From: Isochrysis galbana
Taxonomy: Eukaryota; Haptophyta; Isochrysidales; Isochrysidaceae
DNA: 64,000 bases
Direction of reading: 5' to 3'
NCBI GenBank assembly: GCA_018136815.1
Contig: CM030936.1
Span: 4,106,474 to 4,170,473 of the forward strand
This document shows, piece after piece, positions 1 to 11,068 of this stretch (its first letter is position 1; each line of letters opens with the position of its first letter). Below the pieces are notes generated by a model. That model was not told the DNA's origin and searched no databases. It saw nothing but the letters and a program-made list of their open reading frames with translations. A program made the translations under genes and the position numbers.

Positions 1-1186
1 CAGGCGAGGAGGCGGACCAGCAGGAGGCGGACCAGCAGGCGAGGAGGCGGACCAGCAGGCGAGGAGGCGGACCAGCAGGCGAGGAGGCGGACCAGCAGGC
101 GAGGAGGCGGACCAGCAGGCGAGGAGGCGGACCAGCAGGCGAGGAGGCGGACCAGCAGGCGAGGAGGCGGACCAGCAGGCGAGGAGGCGGACCAGCAGGC
201 GAGGAGGCGGACCAGCAGGCGAGGAGGCGGACCAGCAGGCGAGGAGGCGGACCAGCAGGCGAGGAGGCGGACCAGCAGGCGAGGAGGCGGACCAGCAGGC
301 GAGGAGGCGGACCAGCAGGCGAGGAGGCGGACCAGCAGGCGAGGAGGCGGACCAGCAGGCGAGGAGGGGCGAGGGGGAGGCGGACCAGCAGGCGAGGAGG
401 CGGACCAGCAGGCGAGGAGGCGGACCAGCAGGCGAGGAGGCGGACCAGCAGGCGAGGAGGCGGACCAGCAGGCGAGGAGGCGGACCAGCAGGCGAGGAGG
501 CGGACCAGCAGGCGAGGAGGCGGACCAGCAGGCGAGGAGGCGGACCAGCAGGCGAGGAGGCGGACCAGCAGGCGAGGAGGCGGACCAGCAGGCGAGGAGG
601 CGGACCAGCAGGCGAGGAGGCGGACCAGCAGGCGAGGAGGCGGACCAGCAGGCGAGGAGGCGGACCAGCAGGCGAGGAGGCGGACCAGCAGGCGAGGAGG
701 CGGACCAGCAGGCGAGGAGGCGGACCAGCAGGCGAGGAGGCGGACCAGCAGGCGAGGAGGCGGACCAGCAGGCGAGGAGGCGGACCAGCAGGCGAGGAGG
801 CGGACCAGCAGGCGAGGAGGCGGACCAGCAGGCGAGGAGGCGGACCAGCAGGCGAGGAGGCGGACCAGCAGGCGAGGAGGCGGACCAGCAGGCGAGGAGG
901 CGGACCAGCAGGCGAGGAGGCGGACCAGCAGGCGAGGAGGCGGACCAGCAGGCGAGGAGGCGGACCAGCAGGCGAGGAGGCGGACCAGCAGGCGAGGAGG
1001 CGGACCAGCAGGCGAGGAGGCGGACCAGCAGGCGAGGAGGCGGACCAGCAGGCGAGGAGGCGGACCAGCAGGCGAGGAGGCGGACCAGCAGGCGAGGAGG
1101 CGGACCAGCAGGCGAGGAGGCGGACCAGCAGGCGAGGAGGCGGACCAGCAGGCGAGGAGGCGGACCAGCAGGCGAGGAGGTGGCAG
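1..1186. repeat. 20-bp satellite array
   Basis: A 20-base unit, gaggaggcggaccagcaggc, is repeated head to tail just under 60 times and begins before the window. The copies are almost perfectly uniform. The only breaks I see are a shortened unit near base 20 and a disturbed unit near 363-383. Because 20 is not a multiple of three, every forward frame runs through the same 20 codons, and none is a stop. The same holds on the reverse strand. The array gives way at about 1180 to unrelated G-rich sequence. Confidence 0.97.
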
Positions 1187-1204
1187 GCCGGGGGGCGCGG
1201 GATG

Positions 1205-1415
1205 GGTGGGCGCGGTGAAAGCTAGTCGAGTGGGCGAGCAGTTGCCGAGTGGGCAGTTAGTCAGGTCGGTAGGTGGGCAGTTAGTCGGGTGGGAGAGCAG
1301 CTAGTGGTGGGGCAGTTAGTGGGTGAAGGCAGCTCGTGGTAGGGGCAGTTAGTCGGTGAAGGCAAGTTCGTGGTAGGGGCAGTTAGTGGGTGAAGGCAAG
1401 TTAGTGGGTGAAGGA
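1205..1415. repeat. degenerate minisatellite (gggcagttagt)
   Basis: The motif gggcagttagt followed by gggtgaaggca or a variant recurs about seven times at irregular 25-40 base spacing. It is distinct from the preceding 20-bp satellite. No gene is visible here. Confidence 0.8.
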
Positions 1416-1689
1416 ACACGCTATGGCCGAGGTACCCACTCTCAATCGCACTTTTTTTTTGTTGTACTATGCAGTTAGGGTTCCACAACAAAAGGTCCGA
1501 TGAGTGATCCTGTCGCATTCGCGATGTCTCAGAGGCAAAAAGAAATAACAGTAAAAGAAAAACAGTAAACAGTAAAAAGAACAGAGGAAGAAAGAAGAAG
1601 AAAAGTGAAAAAGAAGAGAAAAAAACCCAGAGTATATAGGGCGGTTCTCAGCCCTTCCCATCGGCCCTATGGCTACGTAAACTCTCACG

Positions 1690-1752
1690 TGGCATAGTGG
1701 TTCAACCCACCGCCTCCACCAACCTTTTGCTCTGGGTCGCGAGTTCGAGTCC
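1690..1752 (+). promoter_or_regulatory. tRNA-like Pol III A and B boxes in the 5' LTR
   Basis: TGGCATAGTGG at 1690-1700 fits the tRNA A-box consensus TRGYNNANNNG. AGTTCGAGTCC at 1742-1752 fits the B box GGTTCGANTCC at 10 of 11 positions. They are 41 bases apart, a normal tRNA-gene spacing. The T-arm does not fold cleanly, so this is not a functional tRNA; it looks like a tRNA-derived internal promoter captured in the LTR. Confidence 0.55.
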
Positions 1753-2499
1753 GGACGGAGCGCTCTGCAGTTCGAGCCCCGCTCCTTCTCCTCTCCGATC
1801 TTCTTCTACAGTTAAATTCCACACTCTTCTTCTACCATTAAAATTCCACGCTCTTCTTCTACCGTTAGAAATCCTGCCTCTTCCTACTGTTAAATATCCT
1901 GCCTTCCTACCGTTAAAATTCTGCACTCCGTCTACCGTTAAAATCCTGCCTCCGTCGCCTTGCCAAGACATTTCCTCTGCCTTCCTGCCGGCTTCCTTGC
2001 CAGTTCCTTCCGCCCCGGTTTCCCGCTTGTCTCCGAAAATCGGTTTCACCGCATTACGACCAAGCTTAGTGGGGAAACTCCTCGTCCAGTTCCGTTACCC
2101 GAAAATCTCGTTCATCTCGTCGGGCCCTCGGGCCATCTCGTTCATCTCGTCGGGCCATCAAGGCCATCTCGTTCATCTCGTCGTCGGGCCATCAGGCCAT
2201 CTCGTTACATCTCGCTCACCTCGTTACAATCCAAGCTGAGGCGTTGATTTCCACAATTTAGAGACATAAGGATTCCGCTTGCAGAAGGCTCGCGAGGACG
2301 CTCGTGATTAAGTCGGGGGGTGTCGCATTCGCGATGTCTCAGAGGCAAAAAGAAATAACAGTAAAAGAAAAACAGTAAACAGTAAAAAGAACAGAGGAAG
2401 AAAGAAGAAGAAAAGTGAAAAAGAAGAGAAAAAAACCCAGAGTATATAGGGCGGTTCTCAGCCCTTCCCATCGGCCCTATGGCTACGTAAACTCTCACG

Positions 2500-2562
2500 T
2501 GGCATAGTGGTTCAACCCACCGCCTCCACCAACCTTTTGCTCTGGGTCGCGAGTTCGAGTCC
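2500..2562 (+). promoter_or_regulatory. tRNA-like Pol III A and B boxes in the 3' LTR
   Basis: This is the same pair as in the 5' LTR, 810 bases downstream, with identical A box (2500-2510) and B box (2552-2562). Confidence 0.55.
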
Positions 2563-3359
2563 GGACGGAGCGCTCTGCAGTTCGAGCCCCGCTCCTTCTC
2601 CTCTCCGATCTTCTTCTACAGTTAAATTCCACACTCTTCTTCTACCATTAAAATTCCACGCTCTTCTTCTACCGTTAGAAATCCTGCCTCTTCCTACTGT
2701 TAAATATCCTGCCTTCCTACCGTTAAAATTCTGCACTCCGTCTACCGTTAAAATCCTGCCTCCGTCGCCTTGCCAAGACATTTCCTCTGCCTTCCTGCCG
2801 GCTTCCTTGCCAGTTCCTTCCGCCCCGGTTTCCCGCTTGTCTCCGAAAATCGGTTTCACCGCATTACGACCAAGCTTAGTGGGGAAACTCCTCGTCCAGT
2901 TCCGTTACCCGAAAATCTCGTTCATCTCGTCGGGCCCTCGGGCCATCTCGTTCATCTCGTCGGGCCATCAAGGCCATCTCGTTCATCTCGTCGTCGGGCC
3001 ATCAGGCCATCTCGTTACATCTCGTTCATCTCGTCGTCGGGCCATCAGGCCATCTCGTTACATCTCGCTCACCTCGTTACAATCCAAGCTGAGGCTTTGA
3101 TTTCCACAGATCCGGAGGAAGAAGTGAAGAGAATGAAGAAAGAACTGGAGAACGACATGAAGGAAGAGGAAGAACTGGAGAGAGCAATGAAGGATGACCT
3201 ATCTACATCATTAAAAAACCTTGCGTTTATGAAGGAAAAAGCGGAGGAGATTCAAAGTCTTGCACCGCCTTCTGTCAATGAACACGCAAGGGAAGTAATT
3301 CAAGGCATCTTGAACTACTCACAAGGTGTGCATGTTCTGTACCCTGGTGACCAAGACGG

Positions 3360-3640
3360 ACACTGCTGTTGGAAGAGAACGACGCGAGGCGAGGGAGGCG
3401 GGTGGCAAGAGCAGAGGGGCGGAGAGCGCACAGTGGAGAGAGAGAGAGAGGAAGCGCGGCGGCGAGAGGGGAAGCGGCGCGGCGAGGCCGAACGAAGGGA
3501 GGGAGAAGAAGGTGGCGTCAATGAGCGGCGGGCGAGGGGGGCCGTGCGGGTGGGGCGGCAGTGTCGAAATGCGCGGGGTGTCAGAATGCGCGGGAGAAGT
3601 GGCGAGCGCGGAGGGAGAGGGGCAGTTCTGAAAGCGCGCA
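3360..3640. other. purine-rich low-complexity DNA
   Basis: GA-rich sequence with gagagagag and gaggcg runs. All the open frames here are compositional, and no domain is visible. Confidence 0.7.
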
Positions 3641-3947
3641 CTAGGCTCTTGACCAAAAAAAAAGATCGCTTTCAAAGGAATTCGATCAATTTTCTTTGGA
3701 GGGAAACCAACATGGGATGAGATATCGTGATTTCAACGATATATCCACCCTGCCCCAAATCGAGTGAATGGAGTCAGACCACGTGTGTGTTTCAACATGT
3801 GAAGGGTCAAGTTGACTCAAGTAACCTCCAGGTGACAATGAAAGGTGTCAGCAGGGATGGGGATAATTGAACGCTTTTGGTCTGCCCTCTACTTCGACCA
3901 TTCCGCGAGGCTGAGCCGATCGACGACCAATGTTTTTGAAGGCCCTC

Positions 3948-4047
3948 NNNNNNNNNNNNNNNNNNNNNNNNNNNNNNNNNNNNNNNNNNNNNNNNNNNNN
4001 NNNNNNNNNNNNNNNNNNNNNNNNNNNNNNNNNNNNNNNNNNNNNNN
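3948..4047. other. assembly gap (100 N)
   Basis: Exactly 100 Ns, the usual size of a gap of unknown length. Reading frames that cross it are meaningless. Confidence 0.99.
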
Positions 4048-4640
4048 ATTGCTCATGTCCGATTGCGTGCATCGGGTTCCCGAGTCACGCAGTGTTCGCT
4101 GTCTATCTCTCGGTTGCCCACACTTCGAATACTTAGGAATCCGCTCCAACTCGTTCATGAGCTCTTTTAACTTGCTTCTAGGTAGTGTCCTAGGCTCTCA
4201 CTGCTGGTGCCCTGGCCTTGTCGACGCATACGTACTTTGCTAATGTGCCAGGTGTGTTGGTTGCCTCTCTACGTCTTGATCCGTATTTGTCTAGTCTTGG
4301 TCACTTCAACTATCCATTGCTCGTTGTCCTCGCTGTGGCTGCTTTGCTTTTTCGGGTGGCAGCTCGTTGGGGGGAGCTCAGGTGGCGTGCTCCAAACGCA
4401 GACTTCAAACGCCGGCTGGGCGGCGTGGTGCCATTGCTAAGGTGCAATGCCACAATATACAATATACCCCGCAACACAATCCACGAGCTGTCACACGCGG
4501 GGGAAGACTCAAACTCATCTAGCGTATAGCGGTGCCAACCATCCATCGGCAAGCACGAGCGCGAGCGGTGTCTAAAGCGCCCAATGACTACTCTAAGGAA
4601 AGCGAAGGGGGGAAAGTACAGTATCTCGTAACTCACTTTA
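4048..4640. other. no assignable gene
   Basis: Sequence of mixed composition. A plus-strand frame at 4218-4529 contains a hydrophobic segment (FNYPLLVVLAVAALLFRVAA) that could be one membrane-spanning exon. There is no family match and no clear splice context, so I do not call a gene. Confidence 0.4.
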
Positions 4641-4654
4641 TTGCGACTTGCGAC

Positions 4655-5065
4655 CGTAGAAAAATCTTGCCGCTGAGCGTGACCCTTCTAGCAAGCTTCT
4701 AAAGTTAAGCTGAAGAGTAACCCTGAGTAGCAACCAAGCGGGGAAACACCAAAGAGGCCAAGGGCGTGCATGCAACTTGCACCAAGGGGAAAGATTCCCT
4801 CACCCAAGCAAGAAGCGAACCTACACCTACACCTACACCGATCTCCAAGGGCCAAGGGGAGATGGCAAAAACAAATTAAACCTCGAGCGGATAGAGCAAA
4901 CGGCTCGCTCGTCGCTCGCCAAGCACCTTGACCGAGAAGAAAGAAGCGCAAGAACCTACAAGCCAAGGGTAGCGGATCTAGAGAACGTGAGAGGAAATTT
5001 CCGCACGCCAACGCGAACGCCAAACGCGGGAAAGCAACGAAATCCTCACCATAACTAGGCCAAGT
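4655..5065. repeat. interspersed repeat, copy 1 (second copy at 29390)
   Basis: Blocks such as aaccctgagtagcaaccaag, caaggggaaagattccctca and gaggaaatttccgcacgcca also occur, in the same order, at 29390-29745. The order and spacing of about 400 bases are kept, so these are two copies of one dispersed element. The local phrase ctacaccta is repeated in tandem here. Confidence 0.85.
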
Positions 5066-5300
5066 GGAACCTAGGAACCTATGATAGAGCGGTCAAACAG
5101 GGCTTTTTATTTATGTACTAATATGGGGGGGGGTCGACATTTTTCATCGTGAGCGGAAAGCTCCGGCGAAAGCGGGTCGCAGGGTCTTCCGGCCTTTTCA
5201 GAATCCTCGTCCGAAAAGACCGTACGAAGTCCCGTCTAACACACCCCCCCCCCGCAGCCGGCAGCAGATGCCAGCAGGGGCGAGGTGGAGGGCGCAGGCG

Positions 5301-6698
5301 TGTCGCATCCGCGATCGACTTTAGACCGTCTGCCAATTCGTGCGTCTTCGTGCTCAATCGTTCTTGTTTGCCGCGGAGTTTTACTCGTAACTTGTAGAAG
5401 TCTTCACTCGTAATTCGCCCTTCGTTCCTTGCCGTCGCGCCCCTTTGTGGCCTGTCTCGACCCTGTTTCGCTCCTTTGCACCTTGGGCCTTGCTCTCTCT
5501 TTGGTCCCTCCTTGCTGTCGTCCCCCCGCGCCTGCTCTCGCTCTCGTCGTAGGTGTTCGTCGCTGCGGACTTTTCCCCCGCGCGAAGCCTACCCTCTCGC
5601 CCCTTTCGGTTTACGCACGTAGATTCCCTCCTTACTTTCTACCTATTCGTTCGCTGTAACCGCCGTTCGCTGTCGGCTCTTCGATCCGTCGCATCGTCGC
5701 TCTCTCGTCGGCTTTCTCTTCCTTGTTTCCTTCCTTCTGTGTCTTCCCCGCCCAAGTGGGGAAAGATACGTTAGTGTAGGGGGATGTTGGGTGAAAGTCG
5801 AGTGTGCGTGTCTCGGATTGTTGTCGGACTAGTCGGAGTGGTATCCTGTCGGCCATTGTCGCCCTCGTTCGTCGCCCCAGTCGCTCCTCGCTCCCTCGTT
5901 CTCGCTCTCGCTTCTCGCTCCCGTCGTAACAAGCAATCTTACAACACCACTCCAACCAACCCACTCGCCACTCGCACTCGATACCGCTATGTCCGCTCCG
6001 CCCTCGCGCTCGCCCTCGCCACTGCCCGCCATCCATCCTCCCGCCATTGAGGTGGATCAGCCCGTTCAACCCGCCCAGTTCCAAAATACCGTGCCTCCCG
6101 CCGCCTACCTTCCGTACCTTCCGGTTCCCTCCGTCCCATCCGTAACCTCCAATCCGTCAAGGCGACGCGGTGCGCCCGCACAGGGCTCTGAATTGCATGC
6201 CCGGGGGTAGCCGTGCCCGGGGAACGCAGACGCGCGTCGCACAGCGCGACCTCTGGTGCTCTTTTGTGGTCGACGTCGATTTCGCACGAGCGCGAAAACG
6301 TTTTCGGGTCTGTGTGTTGAAGCATGTTGCATGTTGAAATGGCGTCGAAAATGTGAATATTTCTCATTAGATTCAGATTCTGTCTAATATACCCCAATTA
6401 CCAGTACCATACCCCAAGATCTCGTGATAAAACCTCAATCTTGACTTGGTGAATTTTCACCCTTAGAAGTTAAAAGCCCTGTTAGACCGCCCTACCCCTA
6501 CCTATGAAGAACAGATAGGCCTGAACGATGAACGACAACGAAAGTTCAAGTCCCAAGAGAGAACCAGAACCCAACGAGAAATGACAAGCCTTGCAAGAAG
6601 CCAAACAAGCCATCACAAGGTACCTTGAGAGCCTGAGACAAGTGACAAGCGCACAGCGAGCGACAGATCTAGGATGAATAATGAATAATGCGACAGTT
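5301..6698. repeat. LTR-related repeat bounded by TGTCGCAT and ATGCGACA
   Basis: It starts TGTCGCATCCGCGATCGAC, the same terminus as the LTRs at 1511 and 57297. The right edge, aatgcgacag at about 6690-6699, is the inverted form. The 6430-6698 part is shared with 35815-36248 (both carry gagagcctgagacaag and gcgcagcgagcgacag). It may be two LTR fragments in opposite orientation or one foldback element; I see no target duplication. Pyrimidine-rich stretches fill 5420-5760. Confidence 0.55.
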
Positions 6699-6929
6699 TT
6701 CGGCCAACCCCCCCCTCCCGCTCTCCCGCTCCCTTCCCCTTCCTCCCCTGCTCTTCTCCGCTCAGAGGGCCGAGGCGGCATAACGGCGTCGAGCATTGCT
6801 TTTACTATCTAAATGCCCATTGTATTAAACTAGTATTTTATGGTTAAACTGTATCTTAATTAAAGTTAAACTGTATAATTGTATAAAATAAAAATTCACA
6901 TGGTCCTCTTCGATCTTCGACGGAACGCG

Positions 6930-7290
6930 ACCTACTTTACAAGAAATTTCTGACAGACTTTTTCTTTTTCTCCTCCGCCCCCTCTCTCACCTCCTCTCTT
7001 TCCCTCCCACCACCCCACCTCTCTCTCGCTCTGCCTCCCTCCCTCCTCCCTCCCTCTCTCTCTCTTCTCAACCTTCTCCCTCTTCTCCTCTCTCTCTCCT
7101 TTTCGCCTCTCCATCGTCCCCTCCCTCATTCCCACTAGAGTACTTCTCTCTCTCTCTCCCGACCTCCCCCTCTCCCTCTCTCTAAAAGACTTACATATAC
7201 TCTCATCTCTACTCAACACATATTCTCTCTCCCTCCCCTTCTCCGTCGCTCTCCCTCCCTCTCCCCCTTCTCCCTCCCGCCGGCAAGCTG
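6930..7290. other. pyrimidine-rich low-complexity DNA upstream of the PqiA-like gene
   Basis: Almost continuous C/T runs (ctctctctc, ccctcc). They lie just upstream of the first candidate start of the next gene and could be promoter or 5'-UTR sequence. No coding signal. Confidence 0.6.
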
Positions 7291-7316
7291 GTGGCTGCCA
7301 CTTCTCTGAGGCTGCC

Positions 7317-10300
7317 GTGATGGAGGGGCTGCGGGAGCGCGCCGACGCTCACACGGTCGGCTTCATCCCGCTCATCGACCTCCTTCCCAAGATCTCGCCT
7401 CCTAAACCGTCTCCCCCGCCTGCCCCCCCACCATCTCCTCCTCCTCGACCACCGCTGCCGCAGCTGCCACCTTCTCTACACCCTCCCCCACCCTCACCGC
7501 CGCCACCTCCCCCGCCCTCGCCACCGCCGCCCTCACCCCCGCCCCCGCCCCTTCCGCTGCTCCCCCGCCGCCGCCACCTCCGCCGCCCTCAAGGCCTCCA
7601 TCGCCACCTCCTGGGCCGCCTCCACCTTGTACTCCTCCACTGCCTCCGTCGCCAAATCCCCCGCCATCTGCCCCGCCGCCGCCACTGCTGCCTCCACCAC
7701 GACTGCCGCCGCCGCCGCCGCCAATTTCCCCCCCTTCCACCCCACCGCCTATGACGCCTTCACCTCCGTCCGCTCCACCAGTGCCGCCATGGATTGACCC
7801 ACGGGTGGTGCGGGCACTGTTGTTTGCCGTTGTGGGGATCTTAGCCCTCACCGTCGTATTACTCCTTCGTGTGCAGCCCATAGTACGTGAGTCGGTGAGC
7901 TGCGCTCTTCGGAATATCCTTGCCGCTTTTGCGTATGCTTTCGGAGACTTCGGACGTAGCTCCAACGTGATGGGTACCGCGTCACCCTGCTCGCTCGCGA
8001 AGTCAGCAGGCTTGGTGCCCAGTCTGGTTGTGAGCTCTCTCTTGTTATATTCCCACCGGCTCTTCTACTTGGCGCAGACCTCGGGAGCAGGCCAGACATA
8101 CGAACGCCAGGATCTGCAGGGGAAGGGAATCTTCCACGCGCAGGTGAGCCGCTAAGCTCACCAGAAGAGCGCGAATTGTGAACGAGTCGAGTGTTCTGGT
8201 GCTCTCTTAAACGTTTAAGGCCCTTGTGATTGGATTATCAATGTGTCGACCTGCTGGCTGGATTTTCATACAATCTTACTAGCAGTCTTCTTCCACCGGT
8301 CGCAATGCTCAGGTATTTGCGGACATCCATCTTGAGCCAGCTGGGCTGGCCGTTGCACCCGCTCTAGCCGCGTATCAATTTCGTCAATGCGTCTTGCCGA
8401 CTTACATGGGCGGTGGAGGCATTGAGAGCAAGGTGGAGTGTCAGCAATTGGATGCCAACGCGACTTTGGGAATTGCGCCGTCCGGCCAGAACGAATGTTC
8501 TACGCTGAGCTGCGGCCGATACGTTGCAAGGCGTACTGTCTTCTCTTTCTCATACTTCTATTCTTTGGTGGCATTGTGGAGAACGGATCGCGTGCTGCAA
8601 CTACGGCCGCTCAGCGACAGGGCCACAGGCCTCGGGTCGGTTAGCAGCGTCGCCACAGGCAACAGCCGTAGTGACAGTAGCAGGGGGATGCATATTAGTA
8701 GAGCCGACACGCCCATGAACGCACGGCTACCACCCACAGCCCCGGGCATCACAATACGAGCGCCGAACGCATCCGCCGCGAGCACGCTGCATGGCACGGC
8801 CTCATTGACGAGCGCCGATCACGTGTTCCAGCCATATGTGCGAGCTTCTGGCGATCGTCGCTTTGTGGCTAACTGGAGCTCAGCGTGGACTCCGGCGCGC
8901 GAAGCTCGCCTGCGCTCATGCGGCAGTATGTGGCCGAGCTGCACAAGATGGGGGCCATACCCCGACTGCAACGCCTGGGGATGCTGGGCGACTTTCGAGC
9001 AATGCGAGGGTTCGCCAGTGCTTGGAGACACCGAGCTCGGCCTTCCTCGTATTGATACGTCGGCGCAGCCGAGCTGCCGACTGATCTATCCTGGCCGGCG
9101 AGCCGCAGCCTTCTTGTTTCTTGCCTCACTTGTGTGGCCGCATCTGAAGTTGCTATCGCTGCATTTGGCTTGGTATCTGCCCCTTCGCAAGCGGCTCCGG
9201 CGCAATATCCTCTGGCTGCTGTCTTCCTTGGGCAAATGGAGTTTTTCCGATGTCATGGTGATGGCTGCTTTACTTGCTGTGCTCTACATCGATCTGGGGG
9301 TCACGCTCTCCTCACGCTTGTTCTTGGCGCATTTGCTCGGAGCCGGCCTTCCACCTGCACTGGGTGATCTGAGGCTGAAGACGCATGCGAGCTTCAGAGT
9401 GGTTGGCGAGGCAGCGATGGGACAATTCTGTTTGGCAGTGCTTCTCTCACTTGGCACGGGAGTGCTGGTCGACGCGGTCGAGGAGTTGGTTAGGGAGAAT
9501 ACAGAGATGGCACGACATGTCTTGGATCCGACATGGAATGTGGCCAAGGGGGAAGTCGGGAGCAACGGCGGTGAGGCTGAGGGACGGGAAAGGGCCGCCT
9601 GCGATGAACCTCGTGAGAGTCCTCCTGTGACAGCGTTACAGCGTTCACACTTATCCGCTCCTTGTATATCCGTCGAACCATCTCGCAATCCCGATGAGGA
9701 GGACGTTGGATGTGGCGTCTTGCATAAGTTGCAATCTTGGCATGTTGGCGCATTTTCGAGTTCAATGCGTGAGGGGGGGCAGTCGACGGAGCCAAGCTAC
9801 GCTCGTGGAACGACGGCTGAATCTGCACCTCCACTTGTCGGAACTTCCTCATGGTGGGTGGATAAATGTGGCGACGGTGGCAGCGACAGCACAAGTGGAG
9901 GAGAAAATCCCCTGCCGGCAGCGTGCAAGTCGCAAACCTTCGGCACATACCATCTAGCACCGGAAAAGCCGGACGCACTTCAATCCAGGGCCGGGCATGT
10001 CTTAGGAGCCTCTGCCAACCCCAGCGGCTGGTTCCTACGACGGCAGAGTGCTCGACACTTGATCCACGTCTCATTAGTCACAGCGACGGGCTTGTCGTTG
10101 GTTGTGGCTCTCTGCTCGCCAATGCTTCGTCGTGAGGTCGCGGGATCTTTCATCGATGAGGTGTGTGTGGCAACCCCCCCCCCCCCCCACTTGCCCGTTT
10201 CCCCTTCTTTTTCACCGTGCTGCCTCCTCCGTCCGTCTATTTGTTGTATCTCTCTTCCCGCCGCATCCACATACCCCGTGTGTTGTTCCCGTCTAAGGTA

Positions 10301-11068
10301 CGAGATGCAGCGGCAGCCGCAGGCTCGAGCGCCGACTCCCTCGGGGACGAGTTCAATTTGCTCACTTTAGCACTTTTGTGCGGCCGGGCCAATGATTGGG
10401 ACTATGTCTCAACCCTTCACGCGCTCACCTTCCTTACTTTTGTAGTCGTTGGACCTGTTTTTCGTACAGCCTCTCAGCTCGTACTCCTACTCATCGATTT
10501 GCCACCTGCAACAGCCCACCGTTTGCTCGGGCTTTCGCGGCATGCATCCGTTTTCTACGGGCTCGATGTGATGCTTGTGGCAGTGCCGCTATTACAGCAA
10601 ACAGTAGATAACATGGCCGACGGCATGTTCACACCCAAGACGTTCGCGCTCTGTCGCGACCCTGCTTGCTTCGAGCTCCAAGCTGTGCCGCTGGGCGGAT
10701 ACAAATGGCTTGTACTCACTGTCGTTTTGTTTTATTCTTCTGGTTACGAGGGGTCGTACACCCATCGCTACCTTCATTCGGCTGCTCATCCGTATGATTG
10801 CCCGCCGCCGGATTGCTCATGCTGTGGTGCTGCCCAGCGGACAAACGGCCTCACGGGCAATCGTACTGCAGCTATCCACGTCACCATGCATTGAAACGGC
10901 TCATGGCCCGGCTTCGTAGACCACTAATGCGTCGCCACTTAAGCTTCGTCGCCCTTCAACCGCTCGAGGCTCTTCATCAACGTAGTCCTAGTTGCCGCAG
11001 AGGTTATTCTATTCTTTGGCCTGAACCGCGCCAAAATTCGCGCGTTTCTTCTGGCGTATCACGCATGA
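7317..11068 (+). CDS. PqiA-like multi-pass membrane protein (multi-exon)
   Basis: The core is at about 9100-9300, where AAAFLFLASLVWPHLKLLSL is followed by RRNILWLLSSLGKWSFSDVM and a hydrophobic stretch. This is the WPHxK...GKWSxxDV pattern I associate with the paraquat-inducible protein A domain (Pfam PqiA), found in bacterial membrane proteins and in long eukaryotic microbial proteins. One intron is clear: 10161-10297 (GT..AG), phase 0, joining SFIDE to VRDAAAA. The next exon carries a second membrane domain with LGLSRHASVFYGLDVMLVAV and GGYKWLVLTVVLFYSSG. A last exon near 10940-11068 reads RLFINVVLVAAEVILFFGLN then a short tail and TGA. Upstream, a Pro/Ser-rich frame (7317-7790) and one membrane helix (ALLFAVVGILALTVVLLLRV, about 7817) probably form the N-terminal part. 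At 8880-9030 another frame (VAELHKMGAIPRLQRLGMLG) is equally protein-like, so more introns exist than I could place. Function in eukaryotes is unknown. Confidence 0.65.

Larger units (their letters stand above)
1511..3108 (+). mobile_element. miniature LTR retroelement (TRIM) with 5-bp TSD
   Basis: Two direct repeats (1511-2255 and 2321-3108) each start TGTCGCATTC and end TTTCCACA, the TG..CA signature of LTRs. They flank only 65 bases of internal sequence (2256-2320), which ends in a polypurine-like run, aagtcgggggg, directly before the second repeat. The whole is flanked by GATCC at 1506-1510 and 3109-3113, a 5-bp target-site duplication. The LTRs appear to differ by one 43-base tandem expansion and one substitution, so the insertion is recent. 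I see no primer-binding site starting with TGG just after the first LTR, and there is no coding capacity. TRIMs are known to be mobilised in trans by autonomous LTR elements. Confidence 0.9.
1500..3346 (+). pseudogene. coiled-coil protein reading frame split by a TRIM insertion
   Basis: An ATG at 1500 begins ATG AGT GAT CC and is cut by the retroelement at 1511. The frame resumes after the element at 3114. Taking out the element and one GATCC copy gives an uninterrupted frame starting MSDPEEEVKRMKKELEND and continuing with a charged, heptad-like helix to about 3300 (visible pieces include LERAMKDDLSTSLKN and FMKEKAEEIQSLAPP). This stretch has lower GC than the surrounding DNA. A GT at 3347, after LYPG, could be a splice donor; I found no later exon. 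I do not recognise the family. The insertion may be fixed, or present in only one haplotype. Confidence 0.55.

Noticed and set aside
1-1186. CRISPR array
   Set aside because: The repeats are contiguous 20-mers without unique spacers, in eukaryotic DNA.
1680-1765. Functional tRNA gene
   Set aside because: A and B boxes are present, but the T-stem has mismatches and no anticodon arm or acceptor stem closes.
1697-3100. Long plus-strand frames (about 180-197 codons) in each LTR
   Set aside because: They lie wholly within the TRIM LTRs, are Ser/Pro/Leu-rich and derive from short internal repeats (ctcgttcatctcgtc). No domain, and the same frame is copied with the LTR.
7402-7965. Gly-rich minus-strand frame of 187 codons
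   Set aside because: Complement of the Pro-rich coding stretch of the PqiA-like gene; compositional.
8394-10370. A single 658-codon exon for the PqiA-like gene
   Set aside because: The end (after SFIDE) is an intron starting GTGTGTGTGG, and the first 230 codons have alternative, equally protein-like frames, so it is not one exon.
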